Shown: positions 14,347-22,798 of the stretch, piece after piece
How positions within the stretch are numbered: the first letter of the stretch is position 1
Layout: the number at the start of each line of letters is the position of its first letter
Assembly (NCBI GenBank): GCA_030066455.1
Contig: JASJBQ010000054.1
Location: 1-33,826, forward strand
DNA length: 33,826 nt
DNA from: Desulfobacterales bacterium
GTDB taxonomy: Bacteria > Desulfobacterota > Desulfobacteria > Desulfobacterales > UBA5852
Direction: 5' to 3'
The notes under the pieces: generated by a model
What the model was told of the DNA's origin: nothing
The model's database searches: none
What the model saw: only the letters and a program-made list of their open reading frames with translations
Translations under genes and position numbers: made by a program

Positions 14347-15734
14347 CGTCTTTCCGTGGCTATCATTCGGAATGGAATCTGGGCAGTCCCGGTGGCTGGG
14401 ACTATCAGCGCATCACGCAGGAAATCGCCCAAGTGGTCTGGCAGCGGCTGAACCGCCTCAGTCCCACGGGCGTCGAGCTCGATTTCGACCATCCCATGCT
14501 CTATCCGGTGGTCGGATTCACGGAAATGCTTCTGGACGTCTTTCGCCAACGTGAGGGCAACAACCAAGGGCTGATCGCCGTGGTGGCCGAGGAGGAGACG
14601 CTTGCCGAGGTGACCGAAAACATCAATCTGGCCAAACGGCTGGACCGGGTCGATGGCGTCACGGGTATCCTGGCGGCCCCGCATGAATTCGAACGATCCA
14701 ACGGCCGTGTCTGCCATCGGGGGCGGCCGGTCAGTCTGGTGTTCATGGATTTCAATAACGATGTTTTTCTCAAACTGCACCGTCAGCATGATTTGTCCCC
14801 CCTGATGCAGGCCATTGGTGAAAACCGGGTCCTCAATCCGCGCGGCACGGAACCGATCAATGTCAAAAGCATGTTCGAGGTGTTTACCGGCCCGCTGGCC
14901 GCGCGTTTCGAGCCCGAAACCGTGCAGCGCACGCCGTGGACACGCCGGTTCTTCGAGCGCGCCACCGACGGCCCGCGTGGCGAGACCATCCGCGACCTGG
15001 TCGCCTGGACCCGGAGCAACTGGCCCGATTTGGTTCTCAAGCCGGAACGGGGGTATTCGGGCATCGGCGTGATGGTCGGCCGCTCCGGGAGCGACGCGGA
15101 CGCGGCCATTGCCAAGGCGCTGGAGAAAGGCCACTACATCGTTCAACAGAAAGTACCGCTCAACCTGTGGGCCGAAGCCATGCCGGAGGTCGATCCCGCC
15201 GGCGAAGCCGTCCGGCTGGCCACACGCCAGACCGATTTCCGTTGCCTGATCGGCCCGCACAAAACCTTCGGTTTTTTATGCCGCTACGGCGATGTGCCCA
15301 CGAATGTCGGCAGCGGCGGCGGGGTTCAGCCGCTGACCGTTCTGAAGTCCAAACAGACGGTGGGGCAGGCCGTCGAACAGATCAACCGCACCATCGCCAA
15401 CCTGCACTACAGCGACCTGAAGGCCGTCGAGGACGAACAGAACGCCCTGGCGCTGGAGGCCGAGTTCACCTATCTGCTGGGGCCGATCAAGATCGCTTTG
15501 CGGCCGCGCATCATTACCGCGGGACAATTGAATGCACTGGACGCCTACGGACGCGCCATGTGGAACGACAGTCTCAAGCTGGAAAAAATGTGGCAGGCCG
15601 GAGAACTGGACGAATACGTCGACATTGAGGAAGAAGAACTCGAAATTGCGCGCTTGCAGCCATGGCAGGGCGGTCCGGCGATCTTCGCGGCCGACGGATT
15701 GTTTGGCTTCGGGGCCGAGCCGGAGGTCTCATGA
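14343..15734 (+). CDS. ATP-grasp-like ligase of unknown substrate
   Basis: A 463-residue protein with features of ATP-grasp carboxylate-amine ligases. LVLKPERGYSGIGVMVG (K233 in KPERG) looks like the lysine plus glycine-rich ATP-binding loop. HYIVQQKVPLN follows as the hinge strand, and PTNVGSGGGV resembles the late loop of circularly permuted ATP-grasp/glutathionylspermidine-synthase-like enzymes. LNPRGTEPINVKSMFEV and TPWTRRFF earlier fit the same group. The C-terminus is acidic. The start is a GTG in GTGA overlap with the DUF885 stop, with a perfect AAGGAGGTG upstream. It overlaps the methyltransferase by ATGA. The family assignment is by motif only; substrate and product are unknown. Confidence 0.78.
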   Translation: MTSFRGYHSEWNLGSPGGWDYQRITQEIAQVVWQRLNRLSPTGVELDFDHPMLYPVVGFTEMLLDVFRQREGNNQGLIAVVAEEETLAEVTENINLAKRLDRVDGVTGILAAPHEFERSNGRVCHRGRPVSLVFMDFNNDVFLKLHRQHDLSPLMQAIGENRVLNPRGTEPINVKSMFEVFTGPLAARFEPETVQRTPWTRRFFERATDGPRGETIRDLVAWTRSNWPDLVLKPERGYSGIGVMVGRSGSDADAAIAKALEKGHYIVQQKVPLNLWAEAMPEVDPAGEAVRLATRQTDFRCLIGPHKTFGFLCRYGDVPTNVGSGGGVQPLTVLKSKQTVGQAVEQINRTIANLHYSDLKAVEDEQNALALEAEFTYLLGPIKIALRPRIITAGQLNALDAYGRAMWNDSLKLEKMWQAGELDEYVDIEEEELEIARLQPWQGGPAIFAADGLFGFGAEPEVS

Positions 15735-16513
15735 CCATCGTTGTCGATCCCGACTGGTGGCAGACGCTTTTTGACGAAGTCTATCTGATCACCGATGCAC
15801 GCACGGTGGGCGACGCCGACATCACCCGGCGCGAAATCGAAATCTACAGCCGGCTCCTGCCCCTGCGGACCGACGCCAGGATTCTCGATCTATGCGGCGG
15901 CCAGGGGCGTCACACGCTCGAGTTCTGCCGGCGGGGGTTTAACCGCTGCACGTTGGTGGATTACTCACGGCCGCTTCTGGTTGTCGGGCAGCAAACCGCG
16001 TATCGGGAAGATCTGCCGGTCAACTTCATTCAGGCCGATGCCCGCCGACTCCCTCTGAAGGTGGAAAGTCAGGATTTTACGCTGATCCTGGGCAACTCGC
16101 TTGGCTACATGGCCGCGCCTGAAAATGACCGGCAGATTCTTGCCGAGTGCCGACGGGTCCTTGCCCCCGGCGGTCGGCTGCTGCTGGACGTGGCCGACGG
16201 CGACATCATCCGCGCCAAGATCGCTCCCAACGCCTGGCATGAAATCGACGGTGATGTGGTGGTCTGCCGCGAGCGCGAAATCAAAGATGACTGCGTCTGC
16301 GCACGCGAACTGGTGTTAAGTAAAAAAAAGGGGCAGATACGAGATATGAACTACCGCATCCGCCTCTACCGCCGCCAAGAATTGCTGGCGCTTGTGCGCC
16401 AGGCCGGTTTCGTTGATGTCCATTCCCACGACCAGGCGTCGGCCGGTGCCGTGGCCGGTGGTGATGTCGGCTGCATGCGCCACCGGCTGCTGGTGACGGC
16501 TTGCCGGCCATGA
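15731..16513 (+). CDS. Class I SAM-dependent methyltransferase
   Basis: A 260-residue Rossmann-fold methyltransferase. Motif I is ILDLCGGQGRHTLEF (residues 51-65), with an acidic residue after the next strand (TLVDYS). FIQADARRLPL precedes the motif IV region, where DFTLILGNSLGYM is seen. RRVLAPGGRLLLDV is the motif VI strand. The C-terminal half (WHEIDGDVVVCRER, RLYRRQELLALVRQAGF) matches small-molecule methyltransferases. The start is the ATG at 15731, which overlaps the ligase stop as ATGA and has GGAGG upstream. As the last gene of a three-gene operon it probably methylates the ligase product or its precursor (inference). Confidence 0.9.
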   Translation: MTIVVDPDWWQTLFDEVYLITDARTVGDADITRREIEIYSRLLPLRTDARILDLCGGQGRHTLEFCRRGFNRCTLVDYSRPLLVVGQQTAYREDLPVNFIQADARRLPLKVESQDFTLILGNSLGYMAAPENDRQILAECRRVLAPGGRLLLDVADGDIIRAKIAPNAWHEIDGDVVVCREREIKDDCVCARELVLSKKKGQIRDMNYRIRLYRRQELLALVRQAGFVDVHSHDQASAGAVAGGDVGCMRHRLLVTACRP

Positions 16514-16793
16514 GCGCGCGAAGCTTGCGCCCGATGGGTAAACCGGACACCGGGTGCCGCCGAATGGCCGGGGAGGCTGATAATCGAAACCAGCGCTGGA
16601 GCCAAGAAGGGGACGGTGGTGAACCTGAGCCCGTGAAGAAGTAATCGATCGTGTTTCAGGCCGCGGCCGCGGGCTTTTATTTCCCACGGCGGTGCCGCCG
16701 TCGCGAAGCGGCCCGCAGCCGGGTTGGTTCGAGGGCTTGCCAGCGCGATTGCACCGCTAGGGGGTAAAAGCAATGCCCAACGATGCACGGGCG
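16514..16793. other. Gap between the methyltransferase gene and a convergent small gene
   Basis: No gene was found. GGCCGCGGCC followed by GCGGGCTTTTAT near 16658-16680 is a self-complementary GC block next to a short T-run. It might end the operon, but the T-run is too short to call a terminator. Confidence 0.3.
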
Positions 16794-17174
16794 CTAGCTC
16801 ATCTGCCGCATCAATTCGCTCAGGGTGAGTCCGCAACTGGGCAGGGTGTCGAGGGCTTGGCGAAAATCCAGTGGTTGAGGGACGGTTTGGGTCAGCCAGT
16901 CGTAAGCGAAAGTTTCGGCCTGGGCTTGCGGCAGATTCGAAGCGGCGATGAACCCGTCCCCCGGCCGACCCGTCTGCGCCTCCACCACGATGCTCGTCAG
17001 CGGTGGCAGGCTGTTCAGGATACAATAAGACTGGATCGGTTCGAGAAGCCGTCCCAGGCCGCTTCGAGGCACCCCCATCAATTGGGCCAAGAGCGAATAG
17101 GTCAGGATATGTCGTTTTGTGGCCGACAAGGTCAGCACGGCCCAGACCGCAACCGCGGTTTCAGTACGTTTCAT
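16794..17174 (-). CDS. Small conserved protein of unknown function
   Basis: A 126-residue protein. The start is the ATG at 17172-17174, with GGTGGAG at suitable distance; the longer reading to 17228 adds unrelated residues. The first third (LTYSLLAQLMGVPRSGLGRLLEPIQSYC) looks like a winged-helix or helix-turn-helix segment. The middle, LPPLTSIVVEAQTGRPGDGF, is a strongly patterned strand-turn block that I recall in a widespread, functionally unknown family with the form YxxLAxxxG ... LPPLTxxVVxxxTGxPGxGF, often found in accessory regions. The C-terminal part is helical. It stands alone on the minus strand after the DUF885 operon. No function is proposed. Confidence 0.75.
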   Translation of the reverse strand: MKRTETAVAVWAVLTLSATKRHILTYSLLAQLMGVPRSGLGRLLEPIQSYCILNSLPPLTSIVVEAQTGRPGDGFIAASNLPQAQAETFAYDWLTQTVPQPLDFRQALDTLPSCGLTLSELMRQMS

Positions 17175-17444
17175 TTTTTCTCCACCCCGGTGTGTCGCGA
17201 TTGGCGATAGGATCCATAGGCTTGGCACCTGTTCAAACCCGCGATGAAGCGGATACGAGGCTTTTCACTGTCGATCCGTGAGCCGGGCGGTGTTTGCGAC
17301 CGGAACGGGCGGCGCATCGGTGCCGATTCCCCCTTGGCAGTGAACGTTCGCAGCCTTGCCTGCGCCGGGTCTTGACCGGCCGGCATCCGAATCGCGTACC
17401 GTTGCGGTTACGTGCACCACCGGGCAGGCCACGAAGGAAAAAAG

Positions 17445-17780
17445 CTACTCGCCCCGAGCGCCCACCGCGAAATCAGGAATGATGCCGCCCACCAGTGGCT
17501 CATAGAGCCTGTATTCGGTCTTCTCTCCAAGCAGATCGTCGATTTGCTGCTGAAGCTTGCGGCGGACGTCGCTGTTGAACCAAGCGTTCCAATCCGCTTC
17601 GGTGTGCCAGGTGCTGATGACCAGGTACTCGCCCGGACAATCGATGCAGCGCAGCGTCTGACCCGTCATATAGCCCTTTTGAACGGTGGCCAGTGAGCGC
17701 AGCTGGATGATCAGCGGGACAAGTTCGGCGGCCTGGGTCGCGTCCTTGATCGTACGCCGGATAATCACTTCAACGGCCAT
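17445..17780 (-). CDS. ABM (antibiotic biosynthesis monooxygenase)-domain protein
   Basis: A 111-residue single-domain protein of the dimeric alpha/beta-barrel ABM fold. MAVEVIIRRTIKD starts the first strand. GYMTGQTLRCIDCPGEYLVISTWHTEADWNAWFNS contains the typical xxSxWxSxxDWxxW pattern, and the C-terminal EYRLYEPL strand completes the fold. The ATG at 17778-17780 has GGGAGGTG directly upstream, so the longer reading to 17996 is rejected. Such proteins may be quinol or haem oxygenases or only ligand-binding, and the substrate is not predictable. It is preceded by a 389-base gap and followed by 270 bases without a gene. Confidence 0.88.
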   Translation of the reverse strand: MAVEVIIRRTIKDATQAAELVPLIIQLRSLATVQKGYMTGQTLRCIDCPGEYLVISTWHTEADWNAWFNSDVRRKLQQQIDDLLGEKTEYRLYEPLVGGIIPDFAVGARGE

Positions 17781-18169
17781 GGGCACCTCCCTTGGATTAG
17801 AGGGTTTGACAACAACTAATGGCTTTTCGATGGTACGGTATACCCGAGTTCCGACTGTAAACCGGTCGGGCACCTGATGCACGGTGGTTTGTCCAGATAG
17901 ACCGAAGAGGCTTGGCGGTGCGTCGCAGACCGGTATGAAAGGCGGGCCGCGCCGAGATAACCGATCGGCAGGACGCCGCTCTTTTGGCTCGACCACTGTG
18001 GCTTCAAACCTTAGAGGACATGGCCTCGCGGTTCAAGCTTTTTTTCCGGCGCCGAATGCGTTGCCGGCACCGTTGGCCTGGCAGGTATTTGCCGACTCCT
18101 GTCAGGTCGTGGTCGTTCGCGGGGCGATCGCCATGAACGTGGGGACAGCTTCGAAGACGTCGGCGGGCT
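17781..18169. other. Intergenic region between the ABM gene and the response regulator
   Basis: No gene was found on either strand; the open frames here look like shadows. It must contain the minus-strand ABM promoter, but no convincing box pair was seen. A plus-strand run of seven T at 18038-18044 follows only a weak GAGG/CCTC hairpin. Confidence 0.35.
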
Positions 18170-19549
18170 TCAAAGCCCCAGGCGTTTGATTTTGCGGTAG
18201 ATGGTGGATGGATTGATCCCCAGGATCCCCGCCGCCTTGGCACGGTCGCCCCGGCAAGCGTTGAGGACGCGGCGAATATGACGCCGCTCCAGTTCCGCCA
18301 GAGAAAGCAGCGGTTCCGTGCCCTCTTCGACGCTATCGGCGGGCACGGGCAGGCCCGCGGCCGCCGCGGCCAGGCCGAGCCGGTCGCCTTCCTCAACGAG
18401 CGCAGCGGCGGCGATGATGTTCTGGAGTTCGCGAATATTGCCGGGGTAGGTATGCGCCTGCAAACAGGTTTTCAACGCGGCGCTCAGTCGCCTGATCGAT
18501 TTTCCCAGACGCGAGGCATGGGTCCGGAGGAAATGCTCGGCCAGGGGGATGATGTCCTGCGGCCGGGAGCGCAGCGGTGGAAGCGTGATGTTGCACGTAT
18601 TGAGCCGGTAGAACAGATCGGCCCTAAATCTTCCCGCACCGATTTCTTGGTGGATATCTCGATTGGTGGCGGCGATGAAGCGTACGTCGATATTGCGGAG
18701 GCGAGTGCTTCCCAGGCGATAGAGTTCTTTTTCCTCGATGACGCGCAGGAGCTTTCCCTGTAGCGCCAGATCGAGTTCAGTGATTTCATCCAGAAACAAG
18801 GTGCCGCCCTGGGCTTCCTCCAGAAAGCCTTTCTTGGCACTCACGGCGTGCGTATAGGCGCCACGGATATGACCGAAGAATTCATCTTCGAACAGACCGC
18901 GGTTGAAGGCGGCCATGTTAACGGCAATGAAGGGCGCTTCCGCCCGATTGCTCAGGCGGTGGAGGGCTCGGGCCAGCATTTCCTTGCCCGTGCCGGATTC
19001 GCCGGTGATGACCACGCTGTAATCGGTCGGCGCCACGGCCTCGGCTTGGCGGAAGACCAGCGCCATGGACGGGTCGCGCGCAATGAAGTCAGCAAAGGCT
19101 TCCGGATGCCTGAGGTCCTGGAACGATGAACGGCCGCTCAGCAGGCGCCGTTCCTGACGGAGGGCAAAACGTTCCAGGGCCCGGCTGATGGTGATGACCA
19201 GCCTTTCGTTGTTCTGCCCCTTGACCAGATAGTCGTAGGCACCGTAGCGGACGGCCTGGATGGCCGTTTCAACATCGTCCGTGGCCGTAAAGACGATGCA
19301 TTCGAGATGCGGGTGCTGCGTCTTGATTTCACGCAGCAGGGTCATGCCGTCCGCATCAGGCATCATCAAATCCAGGAGCACCAGGCGAAATTCACCTTGA
19401 GCGATGGTATTCAGGGCCTTGGTGCCTTCGGAAAGGAGGATCGGTTCCTGAAAACCGGCGCCCACCAGGACCGCGTGGATGCTGGCCAGCAAGCCGGCAT
19501 CGTCGTCCACCACAAGAATCGGTGGTTTTCTGGCCGTCGAAGCTTCCAT
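18170..19549 (-). CDS. NtrC-class response regulator with variant GAFTGA loop
   Basis: A 459-residue receiver-AAA+-Fis-type regulator. The receiver (residues ~10-125) has acidic pocket DDD 15-17, phosphoacceptor D60 in LLDLMMPD, and K110. The AAA+ sigma-54 interaction domain (~150-375) has Walker A GESGTGKE (183-190) and Walker B TLFLDE (250-255). C-terminal helix-turn-helix: DRAKAAGILGINPSTIYRKIKRL. The sigma-54-contacting loop reads GAYTHA (230-235) instead of GAFTGA, which may alter or weaken sigma-54 contact. I prefer the ATG at 19547-19549, where the receiver begins; a TTG/ATG at 19582-19585 is possible and neither has a strong ribosome site. It is divergent from motA. No kinase is adjacent, so it is an orphan. 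Confidence 0.92.
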   Translation of the reverse strand: MEASTARKPPILVVDDDAGLLASIHAVLVGAGFQEPILLSEGTKALNTIAQGEFRLVLLDLMMPDADGMTLLREIKTQHPHLECIVFTATDDVETAIQAVRYGAYDYLVKGQNNERLVITISRALERFALRQERRLLSGRSSFQDLRHPEAFADFIARDPSMALVFRQAEAVAPTDYSVVITGESGTGKEMLARALHRLSNRAEAPFIAVNMAAFNRGLFEDEFFGHIRGAYTHAVSAKKGFLEEAQGGTLFLDEITELDLALQGKLLRVIEEKELYRLGSTRLRNIDVRFIAATNRDIHQEIGAGRFRADLFYRLNTCNITLPPLRSRPQDIIPLAEHFLRTHASRLGKSIRRLSAALKTCLQAHTYPGNIRELQNIIAAAALVEEGDRLGLAAAAAGLPVPADSVEEGTEPLLSLAELERRHIRRVLNACRGDRAKAAGILGINPSTIYRKIKRLGL

Positions 19550-19642
19550 ACACCGACTTATACCAAGCTGCCGCCACGGCATCAAGCCGACGTGCCGTCC
19601 GGCAGCGGTTGGCGCCGAACGACCACGCCGTCGAGGTTGCTC

Positions 19643-19669
19643 TCAAGTTTGTCCCCCAAGCGACGATAA
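19643..19669 (+). promoter_or_regulatory. Sigma-28 (FliA) promoter of motAB
   Basis: TCAAGTTT (19643-19650), exactly 11 bases, then GACGATAA (19662-19669). The consensus is TAAAGTTT-N11-GCCGATAA, so each box matches 7/8 and the spacing is exact. The predicted start is near 19676, giving a ~180-base leader to the motA ATG. The position in front of stator genes is what flagellar hierarchies predict. Confidence 0.7.
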
Positions 19670-19855
19670 AACACCTAACAGCAACGGGCGGAAAGTGCCC
19701 GGAAGCGAAAGTGGTTCGAATCACATGGGTTCTCGGTGCCATACGGTGCTCGGACGAAGCCGCGGCGCGCCCCGGAACGCAACCGTCCCGAGGACAACGG
19801 CGCCGATGGTGTCCGTAGCGCCGGGGCGAAACGGAAAGGCAAACAAGAGGCAAAG

Positions 19856-20641
19856 ATGGATCTGGCGACAATCATTGGACTGGCCGGTGGCACCTTCTTG
19901 ATCCTGAGTGCCATCTTTCTGGGCGGCAGTGCCGGCATCTTTATCAACATCCCCGGCCTTCTCATCGTGATGGGGGGTTCGTTTGCCGCCGCCTGCATCA
20001 AATTCACCCTGGCCGATGTGCTCAACTCGATCAAAGTGGCAATGAAAGCCTTCTCGGTAAAACTGGAGAAGCCCGAAGAGATCATCATAAAAATGGTCAA
20101 CTTCGCCCGCATGGCCAAAAAAGAGGGGCTGATCTCACTCGACCAGGAGAAACCCGACGATCCCTTCATGGCCAAGGCGCTGCGCTATTTATCCGACGGC
20201 TACGACGAGCAGCTTCTGGCTGAGATGCTCAACAAGGACATCAATTTGACGATCAGCCGCCACACGACCGGGCAGAACGTTTTCAAGGGAATCGGCGATT
20301 CCGCTCCGGCTTTTGGCATGATCGGCACCCTCATCGGGCTTGTCCAGATGCTGGCCTCAATGGACGATCCGGCCAGCATCGGGCCCTCGATGGCGGTGGC
20401 CTTGCTGACGACGCTCTACGGTGCGCTGGCGGCCAACCTGGTTTGTCTGCCGATCGCGGATAAACTGGCGCTCCGCAGCCAGCAGGAACAGCAGGCCAAG
20501 TCCATCATCCGCGAAGCGGCGGTGGGCATCAACCAGGCCCTTTCGCCCATGGTGCTGGAGGAGTCGCTCAAAATCTACCTGGCACCCAAGGTCCGCAACA
20601 GCACTTCAGCCAAGGACAGCCCTGCGGAAGAAACCGGGTGA
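19856..20641 (+). CDS. motA: Flagellar stator protein MotA
   Basis: Ion-channel subunit of the flagellar motor stator, 261 residues, inner membrane. Helices are at about 5-20 (IIGLAGGTFLILSAIFLGG), 28-50 (FINIPGLLIVMGGSFAAACIKF), 145-170 (SAPAFGMIGTLIGLVQMLA) and 178-200, with the large cytoplasmic loop between helices 2 and 3. The Pro in DSAPAFGMIGT and GxxxxLxTTLYGALAAN are MotA/PomA hallmarks. The ATG at 19856 has AAGAGGC upstream; the longer reading from 19736 is rejected. It is followed directly by motB. The ion (proton or sodium) cannot be decided from these residues with confidence. Confidence 0.96.
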   Translation: MDLATIIGLAGGTFLILSAIFLGGSAGIFINIPGLLIVMGGSFAAACIKFTLADVLNSIKVAMKAFSVKLEKPEEIIIKMVNFARMAKKEGLISLDQEKPDDPFMAKALRYLSDGYDEQLLAEMLNKDINLTISRHTTGQNVFKGIGDSAPAFGMIGTLIGLVQMLASMDDPASIGPSMAVALLTTLYGALAANLVCLPIADKLALRSQQEQQAKSIIREAAVGINQALSPMVLEESLKIYLAPKVRNSTSAKDSPAEETG

Positions 20642-20643
20642 CC

Positions 20644-21429
20644 ATGAGCGATGATGTCCTGACCAACGGCCACGAAGAAGAAAAGGGGGCGCCCAGATGG
20701 GTCGTCACCTTTGGCGACCTCATGAGTCTGCTGCTGTGTTTTTTCGTGCTGCTCCTGTCTTTTTCGGAGATGGACCGGCAAAAATATAAAATGGTCGCCG
20801 GGTCCATGGCGCAGGCATTCGGTGTGCAGCGCAAGGAGCGCGTGTTCGAGAGCCCTCGGGGAGCCAAGATGGTCGCACTCAGTTTCGACCAGGACATGGT
20901 CCCCAAATTCGACAAGAAGGAATTCATCGCCACCCAGGTGATGGAGAGTCTGGGGGAAGAACTCAAGGAGGCCCTGGAAGGCAAACTGCGCGGGCTCGAG
21001 GACCAGATTGAAATCGAAGTCGACGGCCACCAAACGATCATTCGTCTTCTGGGCGGCGCAACCTTCGACTCCGGCAAGGCGCGCATCCGGCCACGCCTGA
21101 TTCCGATTCTAAAAGAGATTGGTTTGCGCCTTAAAGGCACCGGCGGGGATATCATCGTTGCCGGTCACACGGACAATGTTCCGGTTCGCGGCGGCCCTTT
21201 CGAAACCAATCTCAAGCTCTCGATTGCGCGTGCCGCCGAGGTGGCCGAATTCATGATCGACAAGGTCGCGATCCCGCCGGAGCGAATATCCACCATGGGG
21301 TTTGGTGAGTACCGTCCCACACACACCAACGACACACCGGAAGGCCGGGAAAAAAACCGGCGGGTGGAAATTATCCTCACCGCTGTTCCGCAACCGATCC
21401 AACCCATCTTCGATAACAAGGGCTCCTGA
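20644..21429 (+). CDS. motB: Flagellar stator protein MotB
   Basis: Peptidoglycan-anchored partner of MotA, 261 residues. A single N-terminal membrane helix (RWVVTFGDLMSLLLCFFVLLLSF) contains the ion-carrying aspartate D25 in FGDLMSLLL. A plug-like amphipathic segment follows it. A C-terminal OmpA-like domain (~140-250) has the peptidoglycan-binding pattern AGHTDNVP ... NLKLSIARAAEVAEFM ... GFGEYRP ... NRRVEI. I chose the ATG at 20644 (MSDDV); a GTG at 20638 overlapping the motA stop as GTGA is equally possible. The pair is translationally coupled and driven by the FliA-type promoter upstream of motA. Confidence 0.96.
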   Translation: MSDDVLTNGHEEEKGAPRWVVTFGDLMSLLLCFFVLLLSFSEMDRQKYKMVAGSMAQAFGVQRKERVFESPRGAKMVALSFDQDMVPKFDKKEFIATQVMESLGEELKEALEGKLRGLEDQIEIEVDGHQTIIRLLGGATFDSGKARIRPRLIPILKEIGLRLKGTGGDIIVAGHTDNVPVRGGPFETNLKLSIARAAEVAEFMIDKVAIPPERISTMGFGEYRPTHTNDTPEGREKNRRVEIILTAVPQPIQPIFDNKGS

Positions 21430-21631
21430 GATCAGCACCGCCGAAGGACAACCGGGCCGGCGGCAGCGTGTTCAATTCCTGGATTCTGTGGTATTATTCA
21501 GTTCTAGGCCGAATCGATGCAGACCGGCAGGGCCGCGCGAGGCCTTTGCGCAAGCAGGGTGCTGACACCGGGCAGCCGATCGGGGACCGCTCATTTTACG
21601 GTTGAACCCCGCACGGGAAACGATGGAGACC

Positions 21632-22798
21632 ATGGCCAATTCGGTTTGGATCATAACACCGGGCGCCTACACGGATTTCGACGTTGCGTCGCTCGGTATC
21701 AACGCCAAACCGCAAAGGGTGATGGAATACGGCCTTTCGGATATCGGGCGGTATCTCATCCAACCCGGTCCGGTCGAAGTGGAAAACCAGCTGGTGGGTT
21801 GCGAATGCGACCCCGTGCCAACGGGGCGTATCCGTCTCGGACAGGGTTTTGCGCGGCTTTTGCGAAGGATGCGCGGCGGCCCGGATGACACGGCCCCCGG
21901 CAAGAAGACCCTCCTGGCGCGCAACGCCATCAAAATTCCGACCCTCAAGGACCGCCAGCTGGCCGGCCATGTCGAAAACCTGCGCCGCATGCTCCAGCCA
22001 CTGGATCCCGTGTTCAAGGAAATCGCCGATCTCGACATCCAAAAACTGGCCGACATCCACGGCGTATGCCAGGACGAGGCCGGACACCGCACACTGCTGA
22101 CCCTGAAAGGTAATCTGGCCGAAAAAAAGCAGTATCTTCTGGATTCCCTATTGAAGCCCGTGCGCACGACCCTGGCCAGCCTGCACATCGCCGACGGCCT
22201 CTACGAGATGCGGGCCTGGCGCAGCCATCTTTTCACCAGCCAACGCCGCCATCGACTGCTACGCTTCCACGTCGACGGCAACTTTTTTGGCTGTCTGCTC
22301 AACGCCAACAACCGCATGGCTTTCTGGATAAACGACAGCCAACACCTCCAGCGCATGGTTCTGCTCCAGCAGGCGGTCGACACCAGTCCGGCGCTGGCCG
22401 AGGCCTTCAACCAGTGCCTGGCCGACGCGGCCCGCCCCATGCGCCTCATGTTCAACACCAGTCTCGATATCGACTATACCCGCAATCGTATCCCTCAAAT
22501 CTACAAGGATATTTTTGCCCACATGGACGTGGGCATCGAACTGCGCCATCAGGTCATACGGCTGTTGAACCATCACCAACTGGGTGTCTCGTTCAGCTAT
22601 GTCACCCAGGAGGGGTTCGGTGATCCGCTGCCCGTCACCAACATCTCCGTCATGCACGATGTCAAAGCGCTGGAGCCCCTGAGAACAGGCGCCCCCCAGG
22701 TATTTGCCGCCATCAACCAGCGCGCGACCCAATCGGAAGCGGGCAAATACTACCTTCTGGAGAATATCAGGGGACGCAGCGATGAAGCCGGATCTTAA
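21632..22798 (+). CDS. Uncharacterised protein paired with a LonB-like protease
   Basis: A soluble protein of 388 residues that I do not recognise. It begins with a compact beta-rich part (VWIITPGAYTDFDVASLGI), followed by a linker. A long helical middle (~110-215; VENLRRMLQPLDPVFKEIADLDIQKLADIH) comes next, then a mixed C-terminal domain (FHVDGNFFGCLLNANNRMAFWIND; NRIPQIYKDIFAHMDVGIELRHQVIRLL). No signal peptide, membrane helix or catalytic motif is seen. The ATG at 21632 has GGAG close by; an ATG at 21623 is an alternative. Its last 17 bases overlap the protease gene, so the two are co-translated. A role as adaptor, substrate or regulator of the protease is inferred from that linkage only. 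Confidence 0.85.
   Translation: MANSVWIITPGAYTDFDVASLGINAKPQRVMEYGLSDIGRYLIQPGPVEVENQLVGCECDPVPTGRIRLGQGFARLLRRMRGGPDDTAPGKKTLLARNAIKIPTLKDRQLAGHVENLRRMLQPLDPVFKEIADLDIQKLADIHGVCQDEAGHRTLLTLKGNLAEKKQYLLDSLLKPVRTTLASLHIADGLYEMRAWRSHLFTSQRRHRLLRFHVDGNFFGCLLNANNRMAFWINDSQHLQRMVLLQQAVDTSPALAEAFNQCLADAARPMRLMFNTSLDIDYTRNRIPQIYKDIFAHMDVGIELRHQVIRLLNHHQLGVSFSYVTQEGFGDPLPVTNISVMHDVKALEPLRTGAPQVFAAINQRATQSEAGKYYLLENIRGRSDEAGS

Noticed and set aside
16514..16680. Structured-looking segment after the methyltransferase gene as a riboswitch
   Set aside because: No match to conserved cores I know (cobalamin, TPP, Moco, cyclic di-GMP, fluoride), and it lies downstream of the operon, not before a gene on that strand.
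17952..17975. GCCGAGATAA as a further sigma-28 -10 box
   Set aside because: No TAAA-type -35 lies at the required 11-base spacing and no gene follows on that strand.
17884..18189. 101-codon plus-strand reading frame over the ABM-regulator gap
   Set aside because: Composition looks like chance coding in GC-rich DNA, it has no ribosome site, and it overlaps the end of a real gene on the other strand.
19708..19730. GTGGTTCGAATCAC looks like a tRNA T-arm
   Set aside because: No matching acceptor, D or anticodon arm lies within 60 bases upstream, and the flanking bases do not pair.
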